Source: Alentia gelatinosa
Lineage: Eukaryota; Annelida; Polychaeta; Phyllodocida; Polynoidae
DNA: 64,000 bases
Reading direction: 5' to 3'
Assembly: GCA_950022655.1 (NCBI GenBank)
Contig: OX465579.1
Coordinates: forward strand, 40,651,950 to 40,715,949
In this document: positions 10,078 through 22,797 of the stretch, one piece after another
Layout: the number at the start of each line of letters is the position of its first letter
Numbering within the stretch: the stretch's first letter is position 1
Position numbers and translations under genes: made by a program
Notes under the pieces: generated by a model
Databases searched by the model: none
Seen by the model: the letters and a program-made list of their open reading frames with translations, nothing else
Told to the model about the DNA's origin: nothing

Positions 10078-13000
10078 TTCTTGGTTTCTTCCTTAGTATG
10101 TCCAGACACCTATTTGACGTCGTCTCCCTTGCTGTTGCTGACGTTATAAGTATGTAAAAGATGGGCAACATCGAGTTCATATGAAATAAAGGGTGAGAAA
10201 ATATTCGTATCCTATTGTATTAACAACCTCTTGATTCAGCTATGAAAAGATTAGATTCGATGAGATGTCTCCAGGTTAATTCATACAAGTATGATACAAC
10301 GTGGTGTGTCGATTTCACAACCATATAAAAGAAAATGATCTCAGATTATCAGCTGAAACATCCGTAAGCTTATAATTTTCTTATAGGTATAAATTCTGGA
10401 TGAGATAAATTTAAGTCTTCAAATGCTTAGATAGAGAATGCATATTGATGATACTGGTATCGAACCTATACTAACTATCATTGATTTGGTCGATTAGTCC
10501 CAATGCGAATTCAACTTCTCATTCCAAATGGGAAATACTATTCTTTTTCCTGGGATTTCTTCATTGTACCATAAAATGTATTTCAAGAGACCTCATGACG
10601 AGGCAATGACGAACAGTACTCTCTCTCCATGTGCGTAAGCAGATTTAGGTCACGTGTGATGCACTACTATCTGTGAACGAATTACGGTCAGTATTGACCG
10701 GGGCAAACCTGCATATAAACATGAGACGCCCCTGCTTGTGTAAACACATCCAATCATATTATCACTGTTAGTCTATGGCATTAAGTGATGGTCCATCTAC
10801 ACAGATCCCGTGCTTTCCCTTACCACGTGTGGACGTAAATGCTGCACGTTTACTTGGGCTGCTAATAATCTCACAGAACACGTGGAGGTAGCGGGAATTT
10901 AAATACCTTTTAGAAATATAAATTATACTGGATGCATGTATAATTCCTCATAAAATTGTCTTTGGCAAATCAGGGATACCAAAGCTTCAATCGCTGTTCC
11001 CTTCTCGAGAGGACCTCGTAGATGCAGATCAATACTGAGGGAATCAAATATGGTGCAACATCTGGTTCAACTTATTTTCGCTGATTTGCGCCGTTTCTTG
11101 TTCAAAACGTATTGATCGCCTATATAAATGTGCTTTTGGTTAGTTTTGACAAAAGCGAAAGAGGTTTTGAAGTGCCTCCAGCTATGTCCGATGTGACGCT
11201 TCTGTCCTGGTATATAGATATGGAATTATATTTCTGTCTTGACAAGATTTGATAATATTAGCTATATAAAGGGAATCACGATAGTGTGTCGTATTTAGCC
11301 AAAGTGGAATTCAATTCAATCAATCTTTTCCAATTTACAAATAACAATTTACACATTGTTGTTAACCTACGGCTTTGATGGGTGTTTATCTTTTACATAT
11401 ATGTATATTCGAATGAACATGAAATTTGATCGCACTGCAGTAATGTTCAACTTATTACAAGTTTTGAGTGAGATATGGCCAAAGGTTTTCAATTGAAAAA
11501 CAGATCATGTGCAGAGAACGATATTTTCAACACAAGGCCTTCCCACAAAGGAACAGTACTTTTAAAAGCATTTTTTTAACATTTGCAGGAATTGTGTATG
11601 ATTTTTGGGGTCGGCTTCGGCATCAGAAATATTTTCTGGTAAGCCATTCAACTATATCCTACTTTGCTTATAACCTAGCAAAATTACTTCTCTATCATAA
11701 CAGGATGAATTTTGATATAGGGAGAGGCGAAGCCTATGCTTGCGGATGCGTCCAACCTCTAAGTAGGCAATTAGGGAGGAGCAGCCTAAATTTTGTAGAA
11801 TAGAAATAAGTTGTACTTTCTGAAATTTATAGAATCTGCCCTGGTCTCCATAGCAGTTGTTTTTTTCTAGATATGCCCTTCATAAAGAATACAAAACTTT
11901 ATCACATAGCTGAAAACAAACGCTGACAGCGTTGTTCTATATTTAATTTTTATAGATTGTCAAATATAATACCATAGGACTTTTAAGGATTCATGGTGCC
12001 CCAACTTTTGTAGTAAGATGCAAGTTTTTCCCTTCATTATTCAATTGAACTGTAATGTATGTATGTATGTATGTATGTATGCATGTATGTTAACCCTGTT
12101 TGTTTGTTCTACTGCTGCAGAATGAACTTAGACTGAACTTAATAAAGTGTACCGCTGTCTATGTATTGAAACCAGCATTATAAGATGCTGAACGTCGAAA
12201 GATTAAAAAAACGATTTGAAAAGGTAATGTCCTGGCCGTCAGGTTCAGTAGCAGGAAGTGTTTATAAACCCAGTGCTCAGTGCCAAATAGCTGTCCACAG
12301 TATTTATAGGAGAAGCTTTGGATTTGTGTCACTAAGGTCTTCACATACACGAAAGGGCTAGTGCACAAACCTCTAATATGAGCTATTATCTGAGGTAAAA
12401 ATTGATAGTTTTTGTTCCGATTGGCAGTGTTTCAATGTTTGTTGTTATATCTATTTATTTAAACACAATCAAAGAGTACAAATGATGCTTCCGAGAGGGA
12501 ACGTTTTCTAACAGCATTGGTGCCAATAATGGAGACTGGAGTTCCATGCAACTGGGACTGGACTAGTAAACCAGCCTTATGCCTGGCTTACTGTATGTTG
12601 TTGAGTTGTATGTGTGAGTATGACCAATGAATGTCTATAATGCACCACTGACCCACAGGAGAGTTTAGTGGTGGTGCAGTGATCTATGTGTCACTTTGGG
12701 GAGGTGCTTGTCAATCCTTTGTCCAAAATACCATGTCCCCTTCTGAGGTGCCCTGTTCTTAATCCCTGTCAGTGTCATGCCCTCAAGGAGGCACTAGGTG
12801 AGCATGTACTGTCATCATAGAGTATGCTGTGCTTATCCCCACACTTACTACCAGCTCTCAGGCAATATAGCTGTATTGCTCTGGATCTTCATGATTTGTG
12901 CATGGATGTGATCCAGTGCACCACCATCTCATGAAAGAAAAATTCCTTGAAACTCCCCCAAGGGAAGGCAGGTCCCCTTTGTGAGGGAATTCCCCACCCC

Positions 13001-14011
13001 TTTAGAACTATTTACAGTTGGCGGTTAAGGTATGAACAGAACGAGAGAAAAATATATATGCCTTTGCCTATAATGAAACCAACATTCCAACCCATAACTC
13101 TCTGGACAGAAATATCAATGAACAAAAAGTTGCTTATCATGCACGGGGCGACTTTTGACCCCCCAAGTTCCGGTTGATCAGACCTGATTGAGGTTTTTCT
13201 CGAGGGATCAGCCACGCTACATTTGACGTGGCTCGGCAGTTTGCACCGAGATGCCCGGCTTGGAGAGGGCGTATCACTACCATTGACAGGTCCGCTAGCA
13301 AGCGTGAGGTTTTGTCGATACTTGCAAAATTATGTGGAATATCTGCTTTAGCTGCATGGTAACAAGTAAAATCTTCTTTAACTTGGGCTTGATTTCGGGT
13401 TTTAACTTATATCATACTATATGCTGTACCTAAAGCGTGGGATTATCAATTATCTTTGAGGATGAATTGGATAGTGAACCAACTTATCCAGGACAGAGGG
13501 GCGGACCACAAAATTGATTAGGTCACCGATTTCTATGCTTTATTTGCCATAATCTGTTGTCCACGTTATACCATGAAAGAATTAGATTAGACTTGTCCCC
13601 TGCTCTCCATTACATTTATGACAAGACAGACATAAAAACACGAAGGCGTCTGTGTTTCGTCTGTAGTAAGTTAAGAGTGATACAAGGAAGCTAAACCTAT
13701 TAACAAACAACTAAAAGGAAAAATATGCGGACAAAGGGGTCAGGGTTTTAGTACTCAGCTGTACCACATTGTCCGCCAAGAGTCATAATTTCCAATGATC
13801 GGACCAATTGCTTAGCTAGTTAGCTGCCGCATAGCTCTATTAAATGAAATACCGAATATCGTTTTCTTTTTTAATATTGCCGCGGCAAAACGGAAAAAGG
13901 TATTTGTTATTCTACATATGAAAACAATAAAAAAGATCTAATGAAAGAAGAGTTTATCTAACCGAGATTTTACATCTAGCTGTCATGGGTGCTAACAGAC
14001 TCAACAAATAG
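10078..14011. other. no gene identified; ATGT microsatellite
   Basis: AT-rich DNA. A tetranucleotide repeat of ATGT lies at about 12055-12090. The longest ORF (11468-11803, plus, 111 codons) shows no family motif. GAGGCACTAG followed by GTGAGC near 12789-12804 looks like a splice donor but no exon frame supports it. Confidence 0.45.
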
Positions 14012-14400
14012 CACAGGCTGAACAAATTAGTTTATATAGGTCTAATCTCCGCGTAGATGCGTCACATATGGCGTAGATAAGGTCATCCTATTTGGCGCCA
14101 TATCTACGTCTGCTTCAGTACATGTTACCTTCGCTTATTCATGCCACTCTCCGATTATTCCAATCTCTGCACATAGGGACACCACTGGATTATTTTATCA
14201 GTTGCCATATGTCAGTCTATAGAATATCCAATTCTATAACGGCAGTTCTGAATATTAAGTCTTTCTAAAACTCGATTGGTTACAATTTGAACAATTACAT
14301 ATATAAAACCATATAGTTCCTTGTATCTCTAATAGTTTCCTAATAGCTTTCTGATTGTTCTTACTTTCAAAACCCTTTTTTCTGTGTGGTTCAGTTTACA
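14012..14400 (+). mobile_element. diverged copy of the CACTG-ended repeat family (third copy)
   Basis: Collinear with the element at 30098. Shared pieces in the same order: AAGGTCATCCTA, then CCAATCTCTGCACATAGGGA and ACACCACTGGA, then AAAACTCGATTGGTTACAA, then ACTTTCAAAACCC. The left end reads CACAGG rather than CACTG. The right end is unclear. Confidence 0.6.
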
Positions 14401-15325
14401 CTTTTTTATATAGCACAAGCTGTCATTGGATTGCATACCGACCTGGCCGCCTTTGCGCCGGTAGGCTGGAGGTAATGTACGCTGGCTAGTTCACATCTGA
14501 CTCTATAATCTTGAGTTTTTCTCTGCTTGAAATATATCATAACAATTATCTGATTTATATGAGATATATTTATGAAAATACTACTTGTAACAGACCATTT
14601 ATTGATGATGGCGGAATCTCTGTTTATACCCTGTTTAGTTTGCTATTTTTATTTTCTGCCCATTTATACTTAATCTAATATATGAGCCGAGACTAGTGTT
14701 AACCACTTATACATTTTCCGAAATTCTAAATGTATTACACGCTGGTTCTATAACGTTCTGTTTCTCATGGGGTTGAGCTGGCGCAAAGACCCAGTGTAAC
14801 CAATGGGTCTAAGGAAAGACCTTGTCCCACCCAATGAGGTTAGTGTGTGACGTGTGTTCCTCATGCTTATTGATTAACTGTATATCGATCCTGTTTCCCG
14901 TTCCCACTCCCTCTCATCTGTTCAAGGAGTGACTCAGTAAGAGCGCAAACCTCATAGTCTACTCCCACGGATCTATACAGCGATAGGACGTCGTAGACGA
15001 CTGTGTTCACCTCCAGCCGTCAGGAATTGCCTCAAATACGTGGTGGCACGATGGAATCCTAATGAAAATACACATGACATATATGCAGGCTACGTAGGCT
15101 TCACGTGAGCAACTCATACTCCACCCCCGTGAAGGTAGTCTTACCCATTACTATATACCCATGCCGTATATACTGTAAATACGCACCGTTTTGGCATATG
15201 ACGTAAAAATACTGTACGGACCACTGGTCCGTACACTAAAATACGGACCACCTTGCCATACACGTTTATTAAGATATTGGTTGTTAAGTCAAATTAAATT
15301 GATTTTTTTTTTAATTTCGGGTATA
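14401..15325. other. no gene seen
   Basis: AT-rich unique-looking DNA. A short palindrome GTACGGACCACTGGTCCGTAC lies near 15212-15234 and uses the same TACGGAC word as the hairpin that follows. Confidence 0.5.
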
Positions 15326-15492
15326 TAGTAAATATATAACGTCCTACCATGCTTGTACAATTCACAGAACTCGATGATAATTTACAGTTTGTACGGAACT
15401 CGGCATAAATGCCTCGGTCCGTACAAACCATAAATTACCATCTCGTTCTGTGAATTGTACAGCATGGTCAGGACGTTCTATATAAATACTGA
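15326..15492. repeat. 167-bp near-perfect hairpin
   Basis: The left arm includes GTACAATTCACAGAACTCG and TTTGTACGGAACTCGGC. The right arm includes their complements (GCCTCGGTCCGTACAAA and CGTTCTGTGAATTGTAC). The loop is a few bases. The CTCGGC/GCCTCG centre and the AACTCGAT/ATCTCGTT arm words match the hairpins of the composite family, but a clear body with the TTTATC ends is not next to it. GGGGTGAGGAT at 15537-15547 may be a relic of one. Confidence 0.8.
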
Positions 15493-15689
15493 ATGACTAA
15501 TTGGGTGATTTATTTCAATAATCAATAATGTCATACGGGGTGAGGATCAGATACCCATTCGATGTTCAAAAATACCTTGGTCTGTACTCCACCTCGTTTG
15601 ACCGATACGTAATTGACTAAGCTTTGCTTCGTGAACTGGGATACCTCGCTTAAGATATTTGCTTGGAACGGACATTCTTATTTAGTTTA

Positions 15690-15792
15690 TTTTAACCCCG
15701 CTTAAGGGGGGCACCCCACTTGAGGGGGCACCCCGCTTAAGGTGACACTTTGCTTAGAACAGAGGGTGGCCCCTTAAGCGGGGCTTTACTGT
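15690..15792. mobile_element. probable end of a pogo/Tigger-like non-autonomous element
   Basis: AACCCCGCTTAAGGGG on the left pairs with CCCCTTAAGCGGGGCTTTAC on the right, with two more CCCCGCTTAAGG-like words between. Read from the right end inward it begins TACAGTAAAGCCCCGCTTAA, the usual style of pogo/Tigger termini (TA target then CAGT). No transposase is present. The true left end may lie further out. Confidence 0.45.
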
Positions 15793-18014
15793 AGAAGTCA
15801 TCAACTAAAATGTCTGAATAATCGAAATTTCACGCAGAATGTAAGACTATTTCAGGTCAAGACTAGTTTTGTAACCAGGCTCCCGTTATTTCAATCAGTT
15901 GATTATCTTAGGATACGCTTGCCATAAGGCATTTTCTTTATCAGATGTGAAATACCGCCCGAATCCAAAATTCAAATATCCGTCAACTGAGCGTTAAGTA
16001 TGTGAAAAGGCTTATAGCCTGTAGCCTATATACAGCGATCAATCTAATTTATCAAACATATGTTTCTGTTTACTGATGTGTTTGTATTTAAGAGAAATAA
16101 CGATAATAAAAGCATGTATACAGCTCCATACCTTTACAGAAAATCATACACCTACACCTGCACCACTGTTGTATATCATGGTGTGCCACGAAGACAAACG
16201 TGTGAAAGGAAAAGCAGTTGTTTTAGAGTAGTTGACAGCTGAGCCTTTCCGTTCCTGAGAGCTAATGGTTGACAGATTACAACACCGAAAGGTATGCCCT
16301 CGGGGCTTAGCAGAGATAGGAGAAGTTTGCTTTGCGGACATGAAAGGTATTGCGTGTTTTTGTTTTCAAATAGGAAATGTTGCTGATATTATAGTGGCAT
16401 CGACATAGTGACCATCACCTTATCACGGATAAACCAGCATCTGTATAAGTAATCAAAGCTTCTGTGTCAGCTACAAGTTGGCAGCTACAACCACTTGTGC
16501 AATTATCCTGAAGGTTCAAGTAGCGTTTTTTTTTACCTTTGATAAAAGCAACTTACTGGTGATGTACTAAGGAAAATATGGAGTCAAAATTGTCACTTGC
16601 CATAAGAGGCAATACTGTGTGCGACCAGTAGAATTATAAATCAATTATAGGTAATATAGAGTTGTGGCCACGTTAGGTACTCTAAAGCTGGCAGTTTTTA
16701 TAGAACTAGAAATGAATGTTATGGGAATAACTGCCAGCCGCCCGCAGCAAATGGCATCCGTCCATTGCCTCGCCTTTACCACTTTACCAATAATTCACAC
16801 ATGATTTAATAAAGTCCCCTTTTCCTCCCATGTTTAGCCAGCCTGCGTCTGTGGCTTGGTATGAACTACCTTGCACCCCACCCCGTTCCCATCGCACGTC
16901 ATAGAGAGAGCACTGGGTGAATATTTTGTCTGTGGTTGGATCATATAACATTGTTGATGTATTGAGCTATGGCCGGCTGCGGCTGCCGGTCATTGTAGGT
17001 CGCCCGTTTCCATCCATTGGTGATAAAACCGGTGCGTTACTTCTATGAATGATGTACAGTCTAGCTGCAAATGATGAACTAGGAGGATACACCGAATCAT
17101 CAACACTCTTTTTTGCTGTCAGTATTTGTCATGTCTGTGCTAGCAGTCTCGTGTATTTACCTGTATGTAATGCAAATGCCCAACAGGTATGGAACCGTGA
17201 TGGCAGGTTGCTTGCGCACTTGCTTTTTTCTTTCTACATATGACACCCTATATCTGGTTATATGCATGTACGTGACCTAAACCAAGAATACTTCTCCATA
17301 GGCAATGTTACTGGTGAAAGGACACCTCGAAACTCAATGTCTGGTGCAGGAACATAATGGCTTAAGTGTTAAAAGGTGTGATTATTGTCATTTCCCTGAA
17401 CTGGCTAACCCCTACCTCGTTATGTTATATTTTCTTCCAATTAGCTTCTTCTGATACAGATTCGATATCGCCGTTATATGTCACTGACAGTTGCTACATC
17501 GTAAAACAACAATATTTTCATACATATATTCAAGAGAACTATAATGCACCGCGATGACACCGGGGTAACCATGCCTTATGCAGGCGTTCTGAAGTCGTCT
17601 TTGTTTCTGGATTGTTACTTTAGCCATAAATGATGAATCTATACTGAGGCCTGGCCACCAGACCAAAAAAAACATAGATCTGGACTGACTGCAAGTTGAC
17701 ACCTAGCACATTATCCTTCGCTCTGTACAGGTGCGAACCTGATACCATGGGCACGGATGAGTCTGGTTGAAGATCTTCATATTAATATCAGGTGTGTTAA
17801 ATATATTTACAGGGAAATGATTGGTAATATCATGGTGACGACAGTAGATCTACCATAACTATTGGAGTATAAGTGAGTCTATAGCACATAGTCTGTGTAA
17901 GGAGTATAATAGATAAGTCGCTGGGGCTCATGGCTCACGAAAGGTTCGCCATGCAGGAGAAAGTAATTAGGTGGGCGGGAGATGAAAGTAACGACATATT
18001 TACATATATGTGTG
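15793..18014. other. no gene seen
   Basis: AT-rich DNA with short unrecognised ORFs only. No exon with paired splice signals was found by eye. Confidence 0.45.
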
Positions 18015-18020
18015 TATATG

Positions 18021-18099
<79 letters not shown>
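18015..18099. repeat. TA dinucleotide microsatellite
   Basis: About 85 bases of nearly pure TA with one TTTA interruption. It creates spurious Tyr-Ile ORFs in several frames. Confidence 0.97.
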
Positions 18100-18101
<2 letters not shown>

Positions 18102-19899
18102 GTAAAGCTCTGACGCGCTGAAAAGGATAGTGCGAATAACGCTCGTAGGAGGGCAGTGAGATTAATACACAATAGGCCTTTTTCCATAGGCTGGTGTTGC
18201 ACCTTTTCTGGTTGGTTGCGCAATAACTGCAGCCAAACGACCTCCTGGCAACGTATTCTATAACTGCATACACACTGATACATGGGCAGGCCAAGCTATA
18301 TCTTTTTTTCCGTACGCTTTCCGCATGCGCCTATGGAGCATACCACATAATCCGTATGCACCGGGTATGTTCACACACACTCCCTTTGTGTTTTCTATAT
18401 ATGGACAATTTGTATTAGGTGGATAATAACCAACTAATATTACAGTGTTGTATGATGTAGGAACAGACCGTCCAGAAGAATATTAAAACATCTATAGGGG
18501 CAAGAGCATGGAGCATCGAAGGCCAGCTGTTGGAAAAAGGTCAATGGAAGGACATGTGTAGTCAGTTCATCTTGAGCTTTGACCGTTCAGCCGGACGCTC
18601 GTGGATACAATAAGAAATGTAGCGGAGACATGGATCGATGCGGGTGGCTCTGAGACCAACCAGAGATGATTAGGAAAAAGGCTGGGTACGGTATAGGTAC
18701 ATTGTATCATCGCTTTGTCCCAAAGCTGGAGGAGTGCTGGCTGGACCTACTTAGGGCCCTTTGCGCAACCCCAGAAACAAAGGTTATACTTGTGTGCTCG
18801 TTGGGAACCGCACCAAAGGGTCAGACCTTCATTGGGCAGAACATATGTACATGTACTGCTGGCAGGTGGTGGCCCTGGAGTGATAGACGGCTGGGAGTGT
18901 ATGCCATGGAGTTATTCCAGCGTCTGTAGGTCTCATGCATCACCATGCACCCACAACATCCTGGTCTGTCGGACAACCTATGCCCGAGCAAAGCGACCAT
19001 TTCCTGGCGGCTCCGTTGACTCATTTCCTGGTGTGGACTTTATGGAAATCAAGCAAACAGAGTAAGTGTGGTATAAATACGTGGCAATAGAAGGCGGGCT
19101 ATGCTGTTTGGGTTCTTGTTCAGCATGTAACAGGGTTGGAATACTTTGGATAACTCAGGAAAATGTTAGGCTTTTGGGCTGTACCTTCCTGTATTCTCTG
19201 TATTTTATCAAGGAAAACAACTGGGCTACCAATTGTATCTTTATGTGAACCAGCAGCTAATGTAGACAGATAAATAAGATTCATCGGAATCACATATAAC
19301 ACCACCTTAATCAAGATAACGATTAGGCATATGTATGTCGTGTACAGGGGTTATGGAACAGGATTCAGAAAAAGATGAATATAGTAATGAAGTTCAGTTG
19401 AAAAGATAGACCACTAGGATTAGTATTTTCCATGGTTATTCGTTTCAGAAGGAATCTCAGACAATATTCTAGGTCTGTGTGGATGTAGACAATAGACATT
19501 TTAGAAGATTCACTGTTTGTTCTTAAAGTAGGAAATATGAGAACTATCCCAGACAGTAATTGGTACAGGCGGCTTAAACATTCTATGATAATCATTGATA
19601 GAACACTAGGACCAGCGAATATTCCTCAGCAGTCACGTAATAGGGAAGCCCTCACTCCGATTTCAAAACAGACACAAGGATTGTAGCTTTATCTATGCAT
19701 CATCAATTAGTACATTCTCAGTATATTACTCCTCACAAGAATTTATTGTCGTCTCATAATGATTGTGGTATAAATCTAATTAAAGTAAAATTGAATTGTA
19801 ATTGGAGTATAATTGAAGTAAAAGACAGCCTAGGCCACGTTACCGTTTAGTGGAAGACGGCCAGGAACGATGTATAGACTTGAGCACTAACTTCCTGCG
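18100..19899. other. no gene identified
   Basis: Includes a somewhat richer stretch at 18500-19060 with an ORF of 116 codons (plus, 18715-19065) that has no recognisable domain. Otherwise AT-rich. Confidence 0.4.
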
Positions 19900-20504
19900 G
19901 TACTGAGTTTGGCTGGGACTAAGCTGGGCGTCGGAAGACTGGCTCCGGGCAGAGCCGTCACGGCGCGAGGCGCCCGGGCTCCGGGGAGGTAGGCGCGCAC
20001 GTTGCCCGTGCGCCCACAGGTGCTGGTGTTCCGAGTGCTGACCTCCTCCAGGGGATGTTGCGCGTTCCTCCAGGGAATTGTCCAGCTTAAGGGTGGCGGA
20101 CCCTTCAACAGGAACTACTTGGTTCGCACGGGACTCCATGGCGCGATGAACAACAGGTTATATGAACCAGGATTAGTTAGATCCTAAGTGAAATTGCAAG
20201 GATTGCAGAATTGAAGAGAAAATAGTATAGATTCCGTTTTCAACACAAAGCACTTGCGTCTCAAGTGAATGGCTTAAAGACCACGTGCAGACTGCTTGCC
20301 ATTGAGAAACCTGCAAGACAACAAGGTTGTTTGCCTAGAACATAAACACTAATCCACTTTTAAAAGGCGCGGATGTGGCACTTCATCAGGGATGTGTGAA
20401 ACAGCTGACTGGCTGATTGTTTGACCGAGTATAGCAGTCGAGAATTCCCCGCTCCACTCACTCAAAGACAGGCGTTTATATCTAAACTGCAATTAAAGAC
20501 GCAC

Positions 20505-20613
20505 ATGCGATGGTTCATAGTCCTCGCCGTGAAACGGGTCTTTCTGCTTGATGCCGTCTTTCTAGGGTGTCTCCTCCTGATCACCGGTGCCTGGGTTTCT
20601 CCAGAGTGGATGG
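20505..20613 (+). CDS. candidate first coding exon with signal peptide or signal anchor
   Basis: ATG at 20505 opens 36 codons plus one base and reaches GG|GTAAGG, a good splice donor, at 20613/20614 (intron phase 1). The peptide starts MRWFIVLAVKR and continues into a hydrophobic run (VFLLDAVFLGCLLLITGAW) followed by VSPEWM. That is the layout of a secretory signal or a type II membrane anchor. The frame stays open upstream to 20421 but without an earlier ATG, which supports this start. The block is CpG-rich and lies in AT-rich DNA, as expected for a promoter-proximal exon. The partner exons were not found, so product and function are unknown. Chance cannot be excluded for an exon this short. 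Confidence 0.4.
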
Positions 20614-20739
20614 GTAAGGTCCGAATTCACGTGTACCTTGTCCCGTGGTGTGGTCAGGTCCGACAAGCCCCGTACACTCTCCTCATGTCTGAAATATGCC
20701 GCGCACTCCACGGCGCCAGCTCCGTCAAACCACGTGCTG

Positions 20740-20793
20740 CCACCACTACCAACACCACCAACGCCGCCGCCGCCGCCGCCGCCGCCGCCGCGA
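20740..20793. repeat. ACC then GCC trinucleotide repeat
   Basis: Imperfect ACC repeats run into about ten GCC repeats. Reading through gives Thr/Asn then poly-Ala in one frame and poly-Pro in another; on the minus strand poly-Gly. No reason to call it coding. Confidence 0.9.
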
Positions 20794-21090
20794 GAGTCAC
20801 GTGAACGAGATCGATACGCGCTGGTTCCGGATGAAGCATCTACTCTTGTAGTCGACATGAGCTTTTGTTGCCTGTGGGTCGTGCTTAGGTCAGTAACTAA
20901 CACTTTGACGTTGAACAGGACCGTACATAGGTTTGACCAGCAGCTTAGCAATTAATGCTCTGCTCCGTGTGGAGTATGGTGTTCGTCCGCCGGCGCTGTT
21001 TATCTCCCGAGATAAGCCGTATCAGCACCTAGTGCGCCACAGAACGACTCAGAGAGTGAGCAACTCGCCAACGCCCGACGCTCTAACTCG

Positions 21091-22797
21091 GACAAGGCTG
21101 GGCTAATGCTTGCTACTCTATGCTCATGGTACTATCAGCAGATCGTGCCAATGATCTGTCAGGGTGGGTAATTTGTCTATTGCCTTTTGATACAGATTCC
21201 CCTTGTTGTCTACACTTTGCAAGTTTCCTTGAGATATATGTTTTTGAGAGTAAGTTAGATTTGACAAACTCAATTCCCAGGTTAGTCCTTCCCTCTTGCT
21301 TTTCGTCACTTGTTAACTGTATTTGAGTTCTGCTCTTACTGAGTTGGCTACTAACAATATCTACTTTTATAGTCCCAATTGTTGGTTCTTCATTGAGTTG
21401 AACGGTGTGGCTCAGCACTATCTTCACTGGAGTGCCCAACGCGAGCATGCATTAGTATAGGTCCTTAGGCTCAGTGAATTATCAAGTGGTCTCGTTAGCT
21501 ATCAGCCCCATACTTCTGTATACCGATAAACGTGCATTATGATTGTATTGCCATTATGTTGAGAGGGGAAGCAGCACAGTAGAATAAACGATGGCAAATG
21601 CTACGTGATCACGGTGGTTGGGATATGTGTGATGATGTGAGTGGAGGCTACTTTCTTTCACGGTAGATACAATGCAAGTACATAAAAGATGAGAACTAAC
21701 TACAGAGGTAAAATAAGGTACCTATACTCGCTCTGTTTATGGCAAAAATGTACACCATTCTCATCAAACATAGTAGTATACCTACAGGTAACAAAATGTG
21801 AGCCCCCAGCTGGAAAGAAGGAAGTCATTACGTATACTCGTCCGTCGAGCAAATGTCATGCCATTACTTCCACAGGTGTTGTTCTAAAAGGTTCATCATG
21901 ATGTTACATTAGTTAAAAGGCTTAAATCAATTTAATTAATCATATTTGGTATTGAAGTGTACCTAGTACATAGAGTCTTTGACCACGAGAAAGTAGGTAT
22001 GGAGCCAGAGTCCATTGACTATGGGATACGAAGGGAAATATGGTCTAAGATACAGGGCCTCGGCACTACACAATGTGTCTATGTTATGGAAAAACATCAT
22101 CTTTTACATTTGACATGTAGTTTATGTATTTCTCATAGTATAGGACAAAATCAGTTACAAATAAATGGGGATTTGACATTGCCATTTGTGAATGCGAATG
22201 ATTGAATTGCAATGTTGAAATTATATCTTGGCAAACTATTTCATTGGTTTTTCAGGGGTTAGTGTTGGGGATGATAGTGAGTTGTTAATGGTAAGTGAAC
22301 GAGAATCAATCTAGAGTGTGTATCGATATTGATGTTGTAAAATTTGACAGTTTCATCAAGACATGTAGTCCATAGCAGGTTGTTTGATATTGCCCTGGTA
22401 CCTTGATGTTGTGAACGAGGTTCAAACTAGATTGTGAATGTTGTCTTGAATCTTGTACCCAGGTGAGAACCGTCCTCCACATTGTTCAGGTACGAATATA
22501 GAGTAGGCGGTGGTTCTACCGGTTCTAAGTAAGTATAAAGTCGGTTGCTTTATGACTCGCTCTTTTAAGGCCTCGTTTCCAGCAGACCTGATGACAAGAA
22601 CAAATATGGTGTCGTAGTTCCTAGGTCCCAGATCTTACGCTATTTTATATTGAACGAACGGTTGGGTTTTCCTGGAAGACTGCTTCCATAGCTATGACAA
22701 GGTAGTATCTTGGGTCAATTGAAGCGGGGAATGCGATGACTTTCCTGATGTGAGTCTCACATCTCCCCTGTTGATATGATTTATATTAGAGTATCAC
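21091..22797. other. no gene identified; one 111-codon minus ORF
   Basis: The minus-strand ORF 21113-21448 reads like protein (GTPVKIVLSHTVQL, TNLGIEFVKSNLL). It vaguely recalls the strand around the LG-D-F-L end of retroelement aspartic proteases, but it lacks the DTGA catalytic motif and is not called. Confidence 0.35.

Larger units (their letters stand above)
19900..21090 (+). promoter_or_regulatory. CpG-rich block, candidate promoter/5' exon region
   Basis: Clearly richer in G+C and CpG than its surroundings, mainly 19920-20060, 20700-20830 and 20980-21070. It contains a strong signal-peptide ORF ending in a splice donor (20505-20613) and an ACC/GCC microsatellite. No TATA box was picked out. 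Both strands of 19.9-20.15 kb are open, so coding direction there cannot be decided by eye. Confidence 0.45.

Noticed and set aside
10188..10202. Sixth copy of the composite repeat (AAAGGGTGAGAAAAT)
   Set aside because: No matching opposite end, core or hairpin.
17930..18294. ORFs of up to 119 codons across 18.0-18.1 kb on both strands
   Set aside because: They are Tyr-Ile repeats from the TA microsatellite.
19840..20187. Minus ORF of 99 codons and plus ORF of 61 codons in the CpG-rich block
   Set aside because: Both strands are open because the block is GC-rich. The plus acceptor-like CGCCCACAG near 20018 has no matching donor, and neither peptide shows a motif.
20562..20955. Three overlapping ORFs of more than 120 codons with poly-Ala, poly-Pro or poly-Gly
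   Set aside because: They come from the GCC repeat and CpG-rich composition; they read through the splice donor at 20613 and lack domains.
21113..21448. Retroelement aspartic protease end
   Set aside because: The LGIEF word is suggestive, but there is no DTGA motif and no flanking retroelement.
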